16,473 nucleotides of DNA from Candidatus Dadabacteria bacterium (GTDB lineage Bacteria > Desulfobacterota_D > UBA1144 > Nemesobacterales > UBA2774): the NCBI GenBank assembly GCA_020027805.1, contig JAHKKQ010000058.1:1-16473 (forward strand). The letters run 5' to 3'. Made by a program: the position numbers and the translations under genes. Shown in pieces: positions 1 to 7,269 of the stretch; position 1 is the stretch's first letter, and each line of letters begins with the position of its first letter. The notes under the pieces are model-generated. The model did no database searches. It was not told the DNA's origin and saw only the letters and a program-made list of their open reading frames with translations.

Positions 1-836
1 ACCCTACTGTCAACGGACAGACGAACCCTGTGCTTACCATACGCCCCGGCGAGACGCAGTTCTGGCATATAGCGAACATAGGGGCTGACCATTACTACAA
101 CCTCGTGCTCGAGGATCACGAGTTCTATGAAATCGAAAGAGACGGCAACAGGCATAACCAGACCGTTGTTAAGGACGAGGAATATATGCCGACCGCAGCC
201 CGCGTGGGGGTTCTTGTTCAGGGCGGCAAGCCGGGGACATACAAGCTCATGGCGAAGAAGATAAGCACGGGGCCCCAGGGAGACCAGTACGGCGGAGAGA
301 CGGTGCTGACAATGGTCGTCGAGGGCGACCCGGTCGAGGACCCGATCGAGCTGCCTATTTCCCAGGCCGAATTCCCTGTCGTGGAGAATCTGTGCGACCA
401 GCCGGTCCAGAGGAGCAGGAATTTCGTATTCTCTGAAACGGAGGACGGGGACACGTTCTTCATAAACGGAAAGGAATTCGATCCGGAACGGGTAGATACG
501 GTCGTCGAGATAGGAAACCTCGAGAGGTGGACGATTCAGAATACGTCGCAGGAGCTCCATGTGTTCCATATTCACCTGACGGACTTTCAGGTATGCGAGG
601 TCAACGGTGTGGAGCAGCCGTTCGTAGGCTGGCAGGATACGGTGAACCTGCCCTACCAGGGGCAGGACCCGAACTTTGAAGGGCCGGGTGAGGTAGTGGT
701 AGTCATCGATTTCAGGAACCCGATAATAGAGGGCAAGGCGGTTTACCATTGTCACATCGGGCAGCACGAGGATAACGGGATGATGGCGGTGTTCGAGGCA
801 TGTTTCGCGGACGATTGCCCTCCCGAGGAGATGTGA
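1..836 (+). CDS. Multicopper oxidase, C-terminal part (5' truncated by window edge)
   Basis: The reading frame is open from base 3 and enters the window mid-gene; the GTG at 30 is internal, not a start. About 277 residues remain, covering a cupredoxin middle domain (NGQ..P.L.IRPGE..FW.IAN) and the C-terminal cupredoxin domain. The copper ligands are visible: HVFHIH near 557-574 and HCHIGQHEDNGMM near 744-782. The latter gives the HCH pair, the type 1 Cys and His (Cys+5) and the axial Met (Cys+10). Enzymes of this family couple one-electron oxidation of phenols, metals or other donors to reduction of O2 to water, usually outside the cytoplasm. The substrate cannot be read from this fragment, and any signal peptide lies outside the window. 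A short acidic tail follows the copper motif. The gene converges on obg with a 57-bp gap that holds no obvious hairpin terminator. Confidence 0.93.
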   Translation, partial: PTVNGQTNPVLTIRPGETQFWHIANIGADHYYNLVLEDHEFYEIERDGNRHNQTVVKDEEYMPTAARVGVLVQGGKPGTYKLMAKKISTGPQGDQYGGETVLTMVVEGDPVEDPIELPISQAEFPVVENLCDQPVQRSRNFVFSETEDGDTFFINGKEFDPERVDTVVEIGNLERWTIQNTSQELHVFHIHLTDFQVCEVNGVEQPFVGWQDTVNLPYQGQDPNFEGPGEVVVVIDFRNPIIEGKAVYHCHIGQHEDNGMMAVFEACFADDCPPEEM

Positions 837-893
837 CGGGGCCTGAATTTGACTTAATGTGTTAGATTAAGGATATCATATATTTGACTGGTA

Positions 894-1916
894 TTATTCA
901 GCTTCTTTCGGCCTGAGGGCTTCGAGCTCTTTCACAGCCGCGAGGACGAGCTCCTTCAGTCCGTCCCCCGTCGCTGAGGATACCGGGCAAATCGTAATTC
1001 CCTTCTTATCGAAATATTTTTTGACCTCTTTGAGCTTCTCTCTCGCCTCGGTAATGTCTATCTTATTGGGCGCGACGATCTGGGGCTTCTTTGAAAGCTC
1101 GGCGCTGTAAGCTCCGAGCTCCCTGTTCAGGGTCTCGTAATCGTCGATAGGGTCCCTGCCGGTAGCCGGTGAAAGGTCGAGCAGGTGAATGAGGAGCTTA
1201 GTGCGCTCGACGTGCCTCAGGAACTGGATGCCGAGTCCCGCACCCTCGTGAGCGCCTTCGATAATGCCGGGTATATCGGCGACTATGAACGTTTTTCCGT
1301 CCCCGTAGCTTACCACCCCGAGGTTCGGCACGAGCGTCGTGAAGGGGTAATCCGCGACCTTCGGACGTGCCGCCGATATTCTGGAAATGAGCGTGGACTT
1401 CCCGGCGTTCGGAAAACCGATAATGCCTACGTCCGCGAGGAGCTTCAGTTCGAGGATCAGGGTCCTCTCTTCACCGTCGCCCCCGGGCTCGGCTATCTTG
1501 GGCGCCTGGTTAGTCGATGTCGTAAAGCGGGCGTTGCCTTTCCCGCCCCTGCCGCCCTTCGCGACAAGCAGAGTTTCGTCCTTTTCGGTAAGGTCCCCCA
1601 GGACTTCGCCGGTTTCGAAGTCCCTGACAATCGTTCCGACGGGCACGGGTATGTAGAGGGTTTCTGCGTTCTTACCGTGCATGTCCTTACCCTTACCGTG
1701 CTCGCCCCTCTTGGCCTTGTAGTGCTGCTTGTATCTGTGGTCGAGGAGGGACGACATATTTTCATTTGTTATCAGGAAGACATCGCCCCCGTTTCCGCCG
1801 TCGCCCCCGTTCGGACCTCCGCGCGGGACGTACTTTTCCCTCCTGAAACTGACACAGCCCCTGCCTCCTGCCCCTGACTTCACGTATATCTTCGCTTCGT
1901 CGATGAACTTGACCAT
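894..1916 (-). CDS. obg: Obg/CgtA family GTPase
   Basis: Essential ribosome-associated GTPase that acts in 50S subunit maturation and stress signalling in the cytoplasm. The 340-residue protein has the glycine-rich Obg fold (residues 1-158, with GAGGRG and the GGxGGxGG stretch near 33-44). The G domain follows: G1 GFPNAGKST at 167-175, G2 PFTT at 191-194, G3 DIPG at 214-217 followed by IIEGAHEGAGLG, G4 NKID at 284-287 and G5 SSATG at 313-317. It ends soon after the G domain, so it is the short form without a C-terminal OCT domain. The ATG is followed by the conserved MVKFIDEAKI start, so the start is secure. No Shine-Dalgarno sequence is visible. A TATAAT on this strand lies only 8 bp before the ATG, which would give an almost leaderless transcript if used. 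The usual neighbours rplU and rpmA are absent upstream; the flanking gene is divergent. Confidence 0.97.
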   Translation of the reverse strand: MVKFIDEAKIYVKSGAGGRGCVSFRREKYVPRGGPNGGDGGNGGDVFLITNENMSSLLDHRYKQHYKAKRGEHGKGKDMHGKNAETLYIPVPVGTIVRDFETGEVLGDLTEKDETLLVAKGGRGGKGNARFTTSTNQAPKIAEPGGDGEERTLILELKLLADVGIIGFPNAGKSTLISRISAARPKVADYPFTTLVPNLGVVSYGDGKTFIVADIPGIIEGAHEGAGLGIQFLRHVERTKLLIHLLDLSPATGRDPIDDYETLNRELGAYSAELSKKPQIVAPNKIDITEAREKLKEVKKYFDKKGITICPVSSATGDGLKELVLAAVKELEALRPKEAE

Positions 1917-1924
1917 GGGCGGAT

Positions 1925-1932
1925 ATTATAAT
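1925..1932. promoter_or_regulatory. Self-complementary -10 box between obg and the HugZ-like gene
   Basis: ATTATAAT is its own reverse complement, so a perfect TATAAT reads on both strands: 1927-1932 on + and 1925-1930 on -. It lies in the 83-bp gap between divergent genes. On the + strand it would give a leader of about 60 nt to the ATG at 2000, which is preceded by GAAGGGGA. On the - strand it would give an almost leaderless obg mRNA. No convincing -35 box is correctly spaced on either strand, so this is only a candidate. Confidence 0.35.
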
Positions 1933-1999
1933 CGATTATTAAGAATATTCCGGAACAGCCCGAATTGCGTCGTCACGGAGAAAGTGCCTGAAGGGGAAA

Positions 2000-2797
2000 A
2001 TGTCCAAACCCACTTCGAGACAACACGGATGGACGTCGTCTTCGGAAATCAGAGAGCCTGTGCCCGAGCCTTCATATGCGGAGCGGGTGAGGACTCTCGT
2101 TTACAGGAACCGAATGGGGACGCTTTCGACGAATTCGAAGAAGCACCCGGGCTCGCCCTTCGGCTCGCTCATGCCGTACGGGCTCGACGGCAAAGGGCGT
2201 CCGATATTCCTTATCAGCACCATGGCGGTGCATACTCAGAACCTCGAGCGCGACCCGCATACAAGTCTTTTCGTATCGCAGACGGACTCCCGGGGAGACC
2301 CGCTCGACGCATCGCGCGTTACGCTGATCGGCGGGGTGTCGAAGGTTCCTGAGGGCGAGCGAGGCGAGGCGAGGGAGCTTTATCTCTCACGCTACCGAAA
2401 CGCGAGTTACTGGGTCGACTTCGATGATTTCTTTTTCTACCGCATGGATATTGCGGATATATATTTCGTAGGCGGCTTCGGCGCGATGGGATGGGTGACC
2501 GCGGACGATTATTACGGGGCCGGGGTCGATCCGCTTGCGGACGACTCTAAGGGGATAATCAGGCATATGAACGAGGACCACCGTGACGCGCTCTTACTGC
2601 TCGCGAAGGGGTTCGCGGGCGTGGATGCGGAAGAGGCCTCGATGACGTCTATCGACAGATTAGGATTTCATGTGCGGCTCAGAGCCGGCTCGGAGGTGTT
2701 CAGCAGGCGGATAGGTTTTATCAGGGAGGCAAGGAGCAAAGAGGAGGCGCGGGAAGTGATCGTGGAGATGGTGAGGCGCGCGAGAGAAGGAGAATAG
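2000..2797 (+). CDS. HugZ/PPOX-like FMN-binding split-barrel protein with DUF2470 domain
   Basis: Residues about 20-170 match the pyridoxamine-5'-phosphate-oxidase-like split barrel (GTLST..., PFGSLMPYGLD..GRPIFLIS.MAVHTQNL..DP..SLFV, RVTLIG). Residues about 175-262 match the DUF2470 domain with the typical HMNEDH at 189-194. This architecture is that of the HugZ/HutZ group, linked to heme binding or degradation, and of the related CREG-like and plant GUN4-pathway heme-oxygenase regulators. The 265-residue length is normal. The ATG is preceded by a good Shine-Dalgarno sequence (GAAGGGGA). The D-amino-acid-oxidase-like gene follows after 6 bp, with its ribosome-binding site inside the end of this gene, so the two are probably co-transcribed. 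Whether it binds heme or FMN is inference from the family; other PPOX-fold proteins reduce small molecules. Confidence 0.88.
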   Translation: MSKPTSRQHGWTSSSEIREPVPEPSYAERVRTLVYRNRMGTLSTNSKKHPGSPFGSLMPYGLDGKGRPIFLISTMAVHTQNLERDPHTSLFVSQTDSRGDPLDASRVTLIGGVSKVPEGERGEARELYLSRYRNASYWVDFDDFFFYRMDIADIYFVGGFGAMGWVTADDYYGAGVDPLADDSKGIIRHMNEDHRDALLLLAKGFAGVDAEEASMTSIDRLGFHVRLRAGSEVFSRRIGFIREARSKEEAREVIVEMVRRAREGE

Positions 2798-2803
2798 TAT
2801 TAT

Positions 2804-3781
2804 ATGAGAAAAAGAAACGCGATAATACTGGGCGCCGGGGTGTCCGGTCTTACATGCGGGGTCAGGCTGTTGGAGGCAGGGTTCGATGTCAGGATAGCGG
2901 CCTACTTGCTCCCCCCGAATACCACTTCGAACGTCGCGCCTGCTTACTGGTACCCCTATAAAGTCGCGCCCCGGGATAGTGTGCTCGGTTGGGCGGCATT
3001 TTCGTACGGGAAGTTCGTCGATCTGAGCCTTATCCCCGAGAGCGGCATCTCGATGTCCCCTCTGCTCAAAATATTCGATCAGGAAGTAGACGAGCCGTTC
3101 TGGAAAACCGCAGTCAAATCTTTCAGAAGAGCGAGGACCGATGAGCTACCGGAGGGCTATGTCGACGGGTTCGTCACCGAAGTGCCGCGAATAGAGACCC
3201 CGGTGTATATGCAGTATCTCCTGAATAGATTTACCGAATCGGGAGGCGTGTTGGAAAAGCTCGATAGTGAAACGGTCTCCTTCGAGGAAATTTCGGGAGA
3301 CCTGCCGTTACTCATTAATTGCACCGGCCTCGGCGCTGCGAAATTATGTCGTGACGGGAATACATTTCCGATCCGCGGGCAGATAGTAATCGTGAAGAAT
3401 ATGGGCTTCAGGCGTATTATCAGCGACGAATCGGGGAAGCTCGCCCCTATCTACATCGTGCCCCGGAACGAAGACTGCGTTCTGGGAGGGACAGCGGAAG
3501 AGAATGACTGGGATCTGAGTATTGATCCTGCCACCTCCGAAGAAATACTAAATAAGTGTATTGCGATCGAGCCCTCGTTGGCGGATGCGGAGATACTCGG
3601 CCATAAGGTCGGGCTTCGTCCGGGAAGGACTGAAGTAAGGCTCGAGCTCGAAAAACTGCCCGGCGGCAGGGCTCTGATACACGACTACGGCCACGGCGGG
3701 GGCGGTTTTACACTATCCTGGGGCTGCGCCGAGGAAGTGCTTACGCTTGCGGAGGATTTCGTTTCCCGAAATGAGACGTAA
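2804..3781 (+). CDS. D-amino-acid oxidase family FAD enzyme
   Basis: FAD-dependent amine oxidoreductase of 325 residues. The N-terminal dinucleotide-binding motif is GAGVSG at residues 10-15. The DAO-family signatures follow in order: N-terminal NVAPAYWYPY, YIVPRNEDCVLGGT at 217-230, GLRPGRTEVRLELE at 270-283 (contains the expected substrate carboxylate-binding Arg), and IHDYGHGGGGFTLSWGCA at 292-309. This pattern is that of true D-amino-acid oxidases, which deaminate D-amino acids to 2-oxo acids with release of H2O2, rather than of glycine oxidase. Substrate preference cannot be read directly. There is no signal peptide, so it is cytoplasmic. The ribosome-binding site (AGAAGGAGA) overlaps the upstream gene's last codons, which indicates translational coupling. 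The downstream gene is convergent. Confidence 0.9.
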   Translation: MRKRNAIILGAGVSGLTCGVRLLEAGFDVRIAAYLLPPNTTSNVAPAYWYPYKVAPRDSVLGWAAFSYGKFVDLSLIPESGISMSPLLKIFDQEVDEPFWKTAVKSFRRARTDELPEGYVDGFVTEVPRIETPVYMQYLLNRFTESGGVLEKLDSETVSFEEISGDLPLLINCTGLGAAKLCRDGNTFPIRGQIVIVKNMGFRRIISDESGKLAPIYIVPRNEDCVLGGTAEENDWDLSIDPATSEEILNKCIAIEPSLADAEILGHKVGLRPGRTEVRLELEKLPGGRALIHDYGHGGGGFTLSWGCAEEVLTLAEDFVSRNET

Positions 3782-3944
3782 AGCGGAAAAACCCGCGATA
3801 TTCAGGCTTGCCGTTCTTTTCTTATTTACAAGGGCCCGGACAGGAAGAATTGCGAGAGATCCTTTCTATGATTGAAACCTTTTCGAAAGAGGTCTTGCCT
3901 GCATTCTAAGGTTGAGCGGTCGGGACTGACCTACTCATAAAGTC

Positions 3945-4367
3945 TTATTCCTTGCCGCTTGCCTGCTTCGCTGTTTCCAGCTGCATAACGTTCTCGAGCA
4001 CGTCCTCCCAGTAACGCCACCAGTAGGAGTTTTGCTTGTGCGCGTTCTTCTGGACGTCCGCCCATGATATCACCTGATGTATGGTTCCGTGATAGAGGAG
4101 GAGCTTCTCTGCAGCGTCTTTGGCCTCTTCCGGGTCGACCTGGAGCTTGTCGAGCTGTGTTTCTATCTGGTTTTTAATTTCTTCTATATATGGGCCTATC
4201 TTATCGGCGAGCTCCTTTACGGCCCCGGAGGCCTGAACCGGATCGCCTTCGAGCTCTTCCGCGTTTTTATTGATTACGTCAACAAAATCGAGGATTTTAT
4301 CTACGTTGAGCCTGGCCTTCATGCTCTCTTTCGAAAGGTCTGTCAACTCTTTAGCGTTAAGTGCCAT
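3945..4367 (-). CDS. Small helical protein of unknown function
   Basis: The 140-residue protein has no signal peptide or membrane segment and matches no family I can name. It is Lys/Glu-rich and reads as predominantly alpha-helical: heptad-like stretches near residues 10-60 and 60-95, then an aromatic patch HKQNSYWWRYWEDVLENV near 111-128 and a charged tail. The start is well supported by a perfect AGGAGGAATTGCT ribosome-binding site directly before the ATG. It is the last of three same-strand genes (hydrolase-DUF1460 fusion, TPR protein, this gene), 71 bp behind the TPR gene. A separate promoter in that gap cannot be excluded. It may be a partner of the TPR protein, but this is a guess from position only. 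The 163 bp beyond its stop, toward the convergent oxidase gene, hold no clear terminator. Confidence 0.8.
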   Translation of the reverse strand: MALNAKELTDLSKESMKARLNVDKILDFVDVINKNAEELEGDPVQASGAVKELADKIGPYIEEIKNQIETQLDKLQVDPEEAKDAAEKLLLYHGTIHQVISWADVQKNAHKQNSYWWRYWEDVLENVMQLETAKQASGKE

Positions 4368-4438
4368 AGCAATTCCTCCTCTCTACATCGTGTGGGAATA
4401 ACAAGATTAGCATTTTTTATTTAAAATAACAGTTTCGG

Positions 4439-5104
4439 TCAAGGGAGGAGAGCCTTTAGCTCGTCATCTGCCAGGGCCTTTTCTCCGAGCGAAGGTTCGA
4501 GCTTTATGGCCCTTTTCAAATCGGAAGCGGCTTTCTCCCGTTCGCCGGTGCTGACTAGAAGGCCCGCCCGGTTATAGAGCGCATCCGGGTAATCGGGGTT
4601 GAGCTCGAGCGTCCTGTCGTAAGCCTTGAGGGCGCCTTTTGGCTTGTCCAGATTGTGGAGCGATACCGCCTTGTTATACCACGCTTCGACGTAATTCCCC
4701 TGAATCGCGATAGCCCTGTCGTATGCCTCGATAGCCTCGAGGTCTTTCCCGAGTGCGCTCAGGGCGGCCCCTTTGTTGCACCAGGCAACCGGGAACCCCG
4801 GATTCAACTCGACCGCCTTTGCGGCCGCTTCAAGTGCCTCCTCGTATCTGCCGAGCCTTCCCAGAGCGGACGCCTTGTTGTTCCAGGCCTCGGCGTAACG
4901 CGGATTTATTTCTAAAGCATGATCGTAAGCCCTTATTTCCTCTTCCACCCGGCCCATGACCGAGAACGTTATTCCCTTGTTGTACCAGGCCTCGGCGAAA
5001 TCCGGTTTAAGCTCTATCGCTTTATCGAGCGCATCGATCGCGCGATCGAATTCGCCTTTGTAATAATAATCGGTCGCTTCCAGTACGAAATCTTCGTGGT
5101 TCAT
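4439..5104 (-). CDS. Tetratricopeptide repeat (TPR) protein
   Basis: The 221-residue protein is built almost entirely of about six 34-residue TPR units, recognised by the recurring AWYNKG / AWNNKA / AWCNKG / ALYNRA core and the A..AY..A.E..P spacing. TPR arrays are protein-protein interaction scaffolds. There is no signal peptide, catalytic domain or membrane segment, so it is most likely a cytoplasmic adaptor. The gene starts 10 bp after the stop of the hydrolase-DUF1460 fusion gene and so sits in the same transcription unit. Its Shine-Dalgarno sequence is weak, which is consistent with coupling to the upstream gene. The partner is unknown; co-operonic proteins are the first candidates. Confidence 0.93.
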   Translation of the reverse strand: MNHEDFVLEATDYYYKGEFDRAIDALDKAIELKPDFAEAWYNKGITFSVMGRVEEEIRAYDHALEINPRYAEAWNNKASALGRLGRYEEALEAAAKAVELNPGFPVAWCNKGAALSALGKDLEAIEAYDRAIAIQGNYVEAWYNKAVSLHNLDKPKGALKAYDRTLELNPDYPDALYNRAGLLVSTGEREKAASDLKRAIKLEPSLGEKALADDELKALLP

Positions 5105-5114
5105 CTTATGTCCA

Positions 5115-7079
5115 TTACCTGACAGGCCTGTATACGATCAGTCCCGGTTTATTCTTCATGTACTCGCTCAGGTCTTCATCGACGACCTTTTGGTTCTTTT
5201 CCTTCGATGATGCGTGCCTTAAAAAAACTTTGCCGCTCTTCTTAATTATGATCCCGGTATGGGAGGCGTCGAGACCTTCCTTGTCGGTGTATATGCCGAC
5301 GAAGTCGCCCGTCTTCAGCTTGTTCAATACGGATGCGCCGAGTGCGTCCGAAGGTATATAGAAGATGGTTCTGCTTACTACGGGGATTCCCGGCAGGTAA
5401 TACGTGCCGTCGCCTTTACGGTTCAGGTTTTTCGATGCCTCCATCGTTTTATCTCCGCCAAGAGCTGAAGTCACATCCTTTATATATTCGAAATTGTATG
5501 CGGGCCAGTCGGAGAAAAAATGATTCCTGTTCGGGAAGGCGACAACGCCGTCACGGTACCGTATCTTCCTGAGCGTGTCCTTAAATTCCGGGAACGATAC
5601 GGAGAGGCTCATCGCCTCGACGTAATCTATGAACGTGAAACAGTCCATGCCCTCGAGGTCGATCGTAAAGACTTCAGGGGTTTTAATGTCTCCGGTGAGC
5701 GTCGAGCCCACGTACGGCGTACCGAGAAATTTCTCCGATATGAAATTGATCCGCTCGCCCGCGCCCCCGAGTTTCGGGGATTCGGTCATGATTTCCGTGA
5801 GGCCGCCCTCTGTCCATTTGCCGAGCTTGATGACCTCGGCGCTGCTCTCCTCCGCGCGGGCTTCGGTATGAAAGCTGAACGATACGAGACCGCCGGCGGC
5901 TGCGTAAGAGGGGTTCCCTACCTGGCAGTGTGTGTCGGCTCCTTCGAATTCCGTGAACTGGTATTTAGTTACGGGCCTCGAGACTTTTTCGGCGAACTCG
6001 TTAAATTGCTTCTCGGGCTCCCCGCCTTCGCCCGAGCCTTCGAGCGCGAGGCAAGGGCATTTGATGTTCTTTATCGCGTCGCCCACGGCAAATTCCCTCA
6101 GATAAATAAACGTGTCCCTGAAAGTGGGCTGTCCGTAGCGCACAATCAGGTTCGTCGTCCTCGATTTGGCTTCGGGAGGGAACATATCGTCCGGGATATT
6201 GGGTATGTCCTCCAATCGGAAGTTCTGGTCGTCGGGTATCTCCGCAGGGTCGTAGCCGATAAACGCGCTCAGGTAATCGTGCAGATTCAATATAGGAGAA
6301 TTCGGGATGAGGGCTTTTATTCTTGGCTCGTGCGCTGCGGACCTTGTGGAGAAGTATCCGCCGACGCTTATGCCCATGAGGGCGAGCCTTGCGGGGTCTA
6401 CCTCCGGCCTGTCGATAATAAAATCTATCACAGTTCTTGTGACGTTCTCGAAATCGGGCTCGAAGTGTGTGTTCGTAAAAAATCTGTAAAGGTCCATCTG
6501 TCCCGGCCCTGCATAGTGTACGACGTTATACCCCCTCTCGAGAGCGGGGTATCCGTGCATCAGGTACTCCTCCTCGAGCGTACCGTCGAATCCGCTCACT
6601 ATGAGCAGTGTTTTCCTCTTCTGGGCTTCCGGGCCGGGTGACATGATATATACGGGGAGGTCGATATTTTTATAAGTCAGCATCTCCTCCTCGAACGTAT
6701 GCCAGACATACTTCATGGCTTCGATGAAGCAGTCCCGGGATTTAATGCCGAGATCCCTGTGCCGGGGGTCGAGGGGGCTCGTGTAATACTCGGCCGCGCG
6801 GAAGGAGTTCGAGGCCTTTAAGAACAGGTCGCGCGCGCTGACCGTATGTCCTTTCGATGCCCGCTTGTGCGCATCCTTCTGCTGCCATGCAGCGAGCTTC
6901 GCGAATTCGTCAACCCAGCTTCCGGGGTCTCCGTCCTTTATACGTGCTGCGGCGGAGAGGCATTCGCCGACCGACGCCCCTCCGAACGACGTGGAGCCCA
7001 ATTGCCGCATGAGCTGAAAGTCCATTTCCTCGTTCTCGAAACCTTTGACCCTGGTCTTGCTCCGTGTTATTTCAGCCAT
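5115..7079 (-). CDS. Alpha/beta hydrolase fused to a DUF1460 (NlpC/P60-like amidase) domain
   Basis: The 654-residue protein has two parts. Residues 1 to about 395 are an alpha/beta hydrolase with a helical N-terminal cap, of the FrsA/pseudooxynicotine-hydrolase type. The nucleophile elbow is GISVGG (Ser238), and the candidate catalytic His384 is in GADTHCQVGN. The expected acid after strand 7 is not a standard Asp; the stretch reads EGSGEGGEP (347-355). Residues about 440-654 match DUF1460, a papain-like N-acetylmuramoyl-alanine amidase-like family: FLGTPYVGSTLTGD at 451-464, catalytic Cys480 in LEGMDCFTF, RNHFFSDWPAYN at 518-529 and His607 in SHTGIII. Residues 397-412 (LVSFSFHTEARAEESS) look like the end of a signal peptide in mid-protein. 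The start is supported by GGAG 8-9 nt before the ATG and by the promoter at 7134-7162. First gene of a three-gene unit. Substrates of both domains are unknown. Confidence 0.88.
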   Translation of the reverse strand: MAEITRSKTRVKGFENEEMDFQLMRQLGSTSFGGASVGECLSAAARIKDGDPGSWVDEFAKLAAWQQKDAHKRASKGHTVSARDLFLKASNSFRAAEYYTSPLDPRHRDLGIKSRDCFIEAMKYVWHTFEEEMLTYKNIDLPVYIMSPGPEAQKRKTLLIVSGFDGTLEEEYLMHGYPALERGYNVVHYAGPGQMDLYRFFTNTHFEPDFENVTRTVIDFIIDRPEVDPARLALMGISVGGYFSTRSAAHEPRIKALIPNSPILNLHDYLSAFIGYDPAEIPDDQNFRLEDIPNIPDDMFPPEAKSRTTNLIVRYGQPTFRDTFIYLREFAVGDAIKNIKCPCLALEGSGEGGEPEKQFNEFAEKVSRPVTKYQFTEFEGADTHCQVGNPSYAAAGGLVSFSFHTEARAEESSAEVIKLGKWTEGGLTEIMTESPKLGGAGERINFISEKFLGTPYVGSTLTGDIKTPEVFTIDLEGMDCFTFIDYVEAMSLSVSFPEFKDTLRKIRYRDGVVAFPNRNHFFSDWPAYNFEYIKDVTSALGGDKTMEASKNLNRKGDGTYYLPGIPVVSRTIFYIPSDALGASVLNKLKTGDFVGIYTDKEGLDASHTGIIIKKSGKVFLRHASSKEKNQKVVDEDLSEYMKNKPGLIVYRPVR

Positions 7080-7133
7080 GGTTATACTCCGGGATGTGCT
7101 TTTTTTCTGGTTCGGACATATAAAACGCTATTA

Positions 7134-7162
7134 ACTATACTGATTTGACGAATACATAACAA
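7134..7162 (-). promoter_or_regulatory. Sigma70-type promoter of the hydrolase-TPR operon
   Basis: On the minus strand TTGTTA (7157-7162), a 17-bp spacer and TATAGT (7134-7139) form a near-consensus promoter. Initiation near 7127 would give a leader of about 47 nt to the ATG at 7079, with GGAG in the ribosome-binding position. The promoter lies only about 33 bp from the target duplication of the mobile element at 7199-8727, so the insertion left the core promoter intact but may have displaced upstream elements. Confidence 0.65.
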
Positions 7163-7194
7163 TATTCTCGTAACCGCTTGCATTAGTTGTCTTA

Positions 7195-7198
7195 ATCC
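7195..7198. repeat. Target-site duplication, left copy (ATCC)
   Basis: ATCC directly abuts the left inverted repeat and is repeated directly abutting the right one at 8728-8731. A duplication of 3-5 bp is what IS3-family transposition produces. A 4-bp match alone can be chance, but its exact placement next to both ends makes it persuasive. Confidence 0.7.
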
Positions 7199-7218
7199 TA
7201 TACTGCTCCCCCATTAAG
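7199..7218 (+). repeat. Left inverted repeat of the IS3-like element
   Basis: Begins TATACTGCTCCCCCATTAAG. It shares ACTGCTCCCC exactly with the right end and then TTAAGT against TTTAGT, with a small length difference. The outermost TA replaces the usual TG. Confidence 0.7.
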
Positions 7219-7269
7219 TTGCTAGTAGAATTAAGCTGGTAAATTTTCATAACTAAAGGAGAGGGGGCA

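Noticed and set aside
1185..1877. 230-codon open frame on the + strand
   Set aside because: It is a shadow of obg, whose full set of G motifs lies on the - strand.
3782..3944. Terminator or small RNA between the oxidase gene and the 140-residue gene
   Set aside because: Only a 4-bp stem (GCGG/CCGC at 3783-3796) and a short imperfect palindrome near 3885 are present; neither has a T-run.
4485..4505. tRNA-like GGTTCGAGC sequence
   Set aside because: It lies inside the TPR coding region with no acceptor or anticodon arms around it.
5520..6641. 373-codon open frame on the + strand
   Set aside because: It is antisense to the hydrolase-DUF1460 gene. The opposite strand has clear domain motifs and a promoter, and the + frame shows no recognisable motif.
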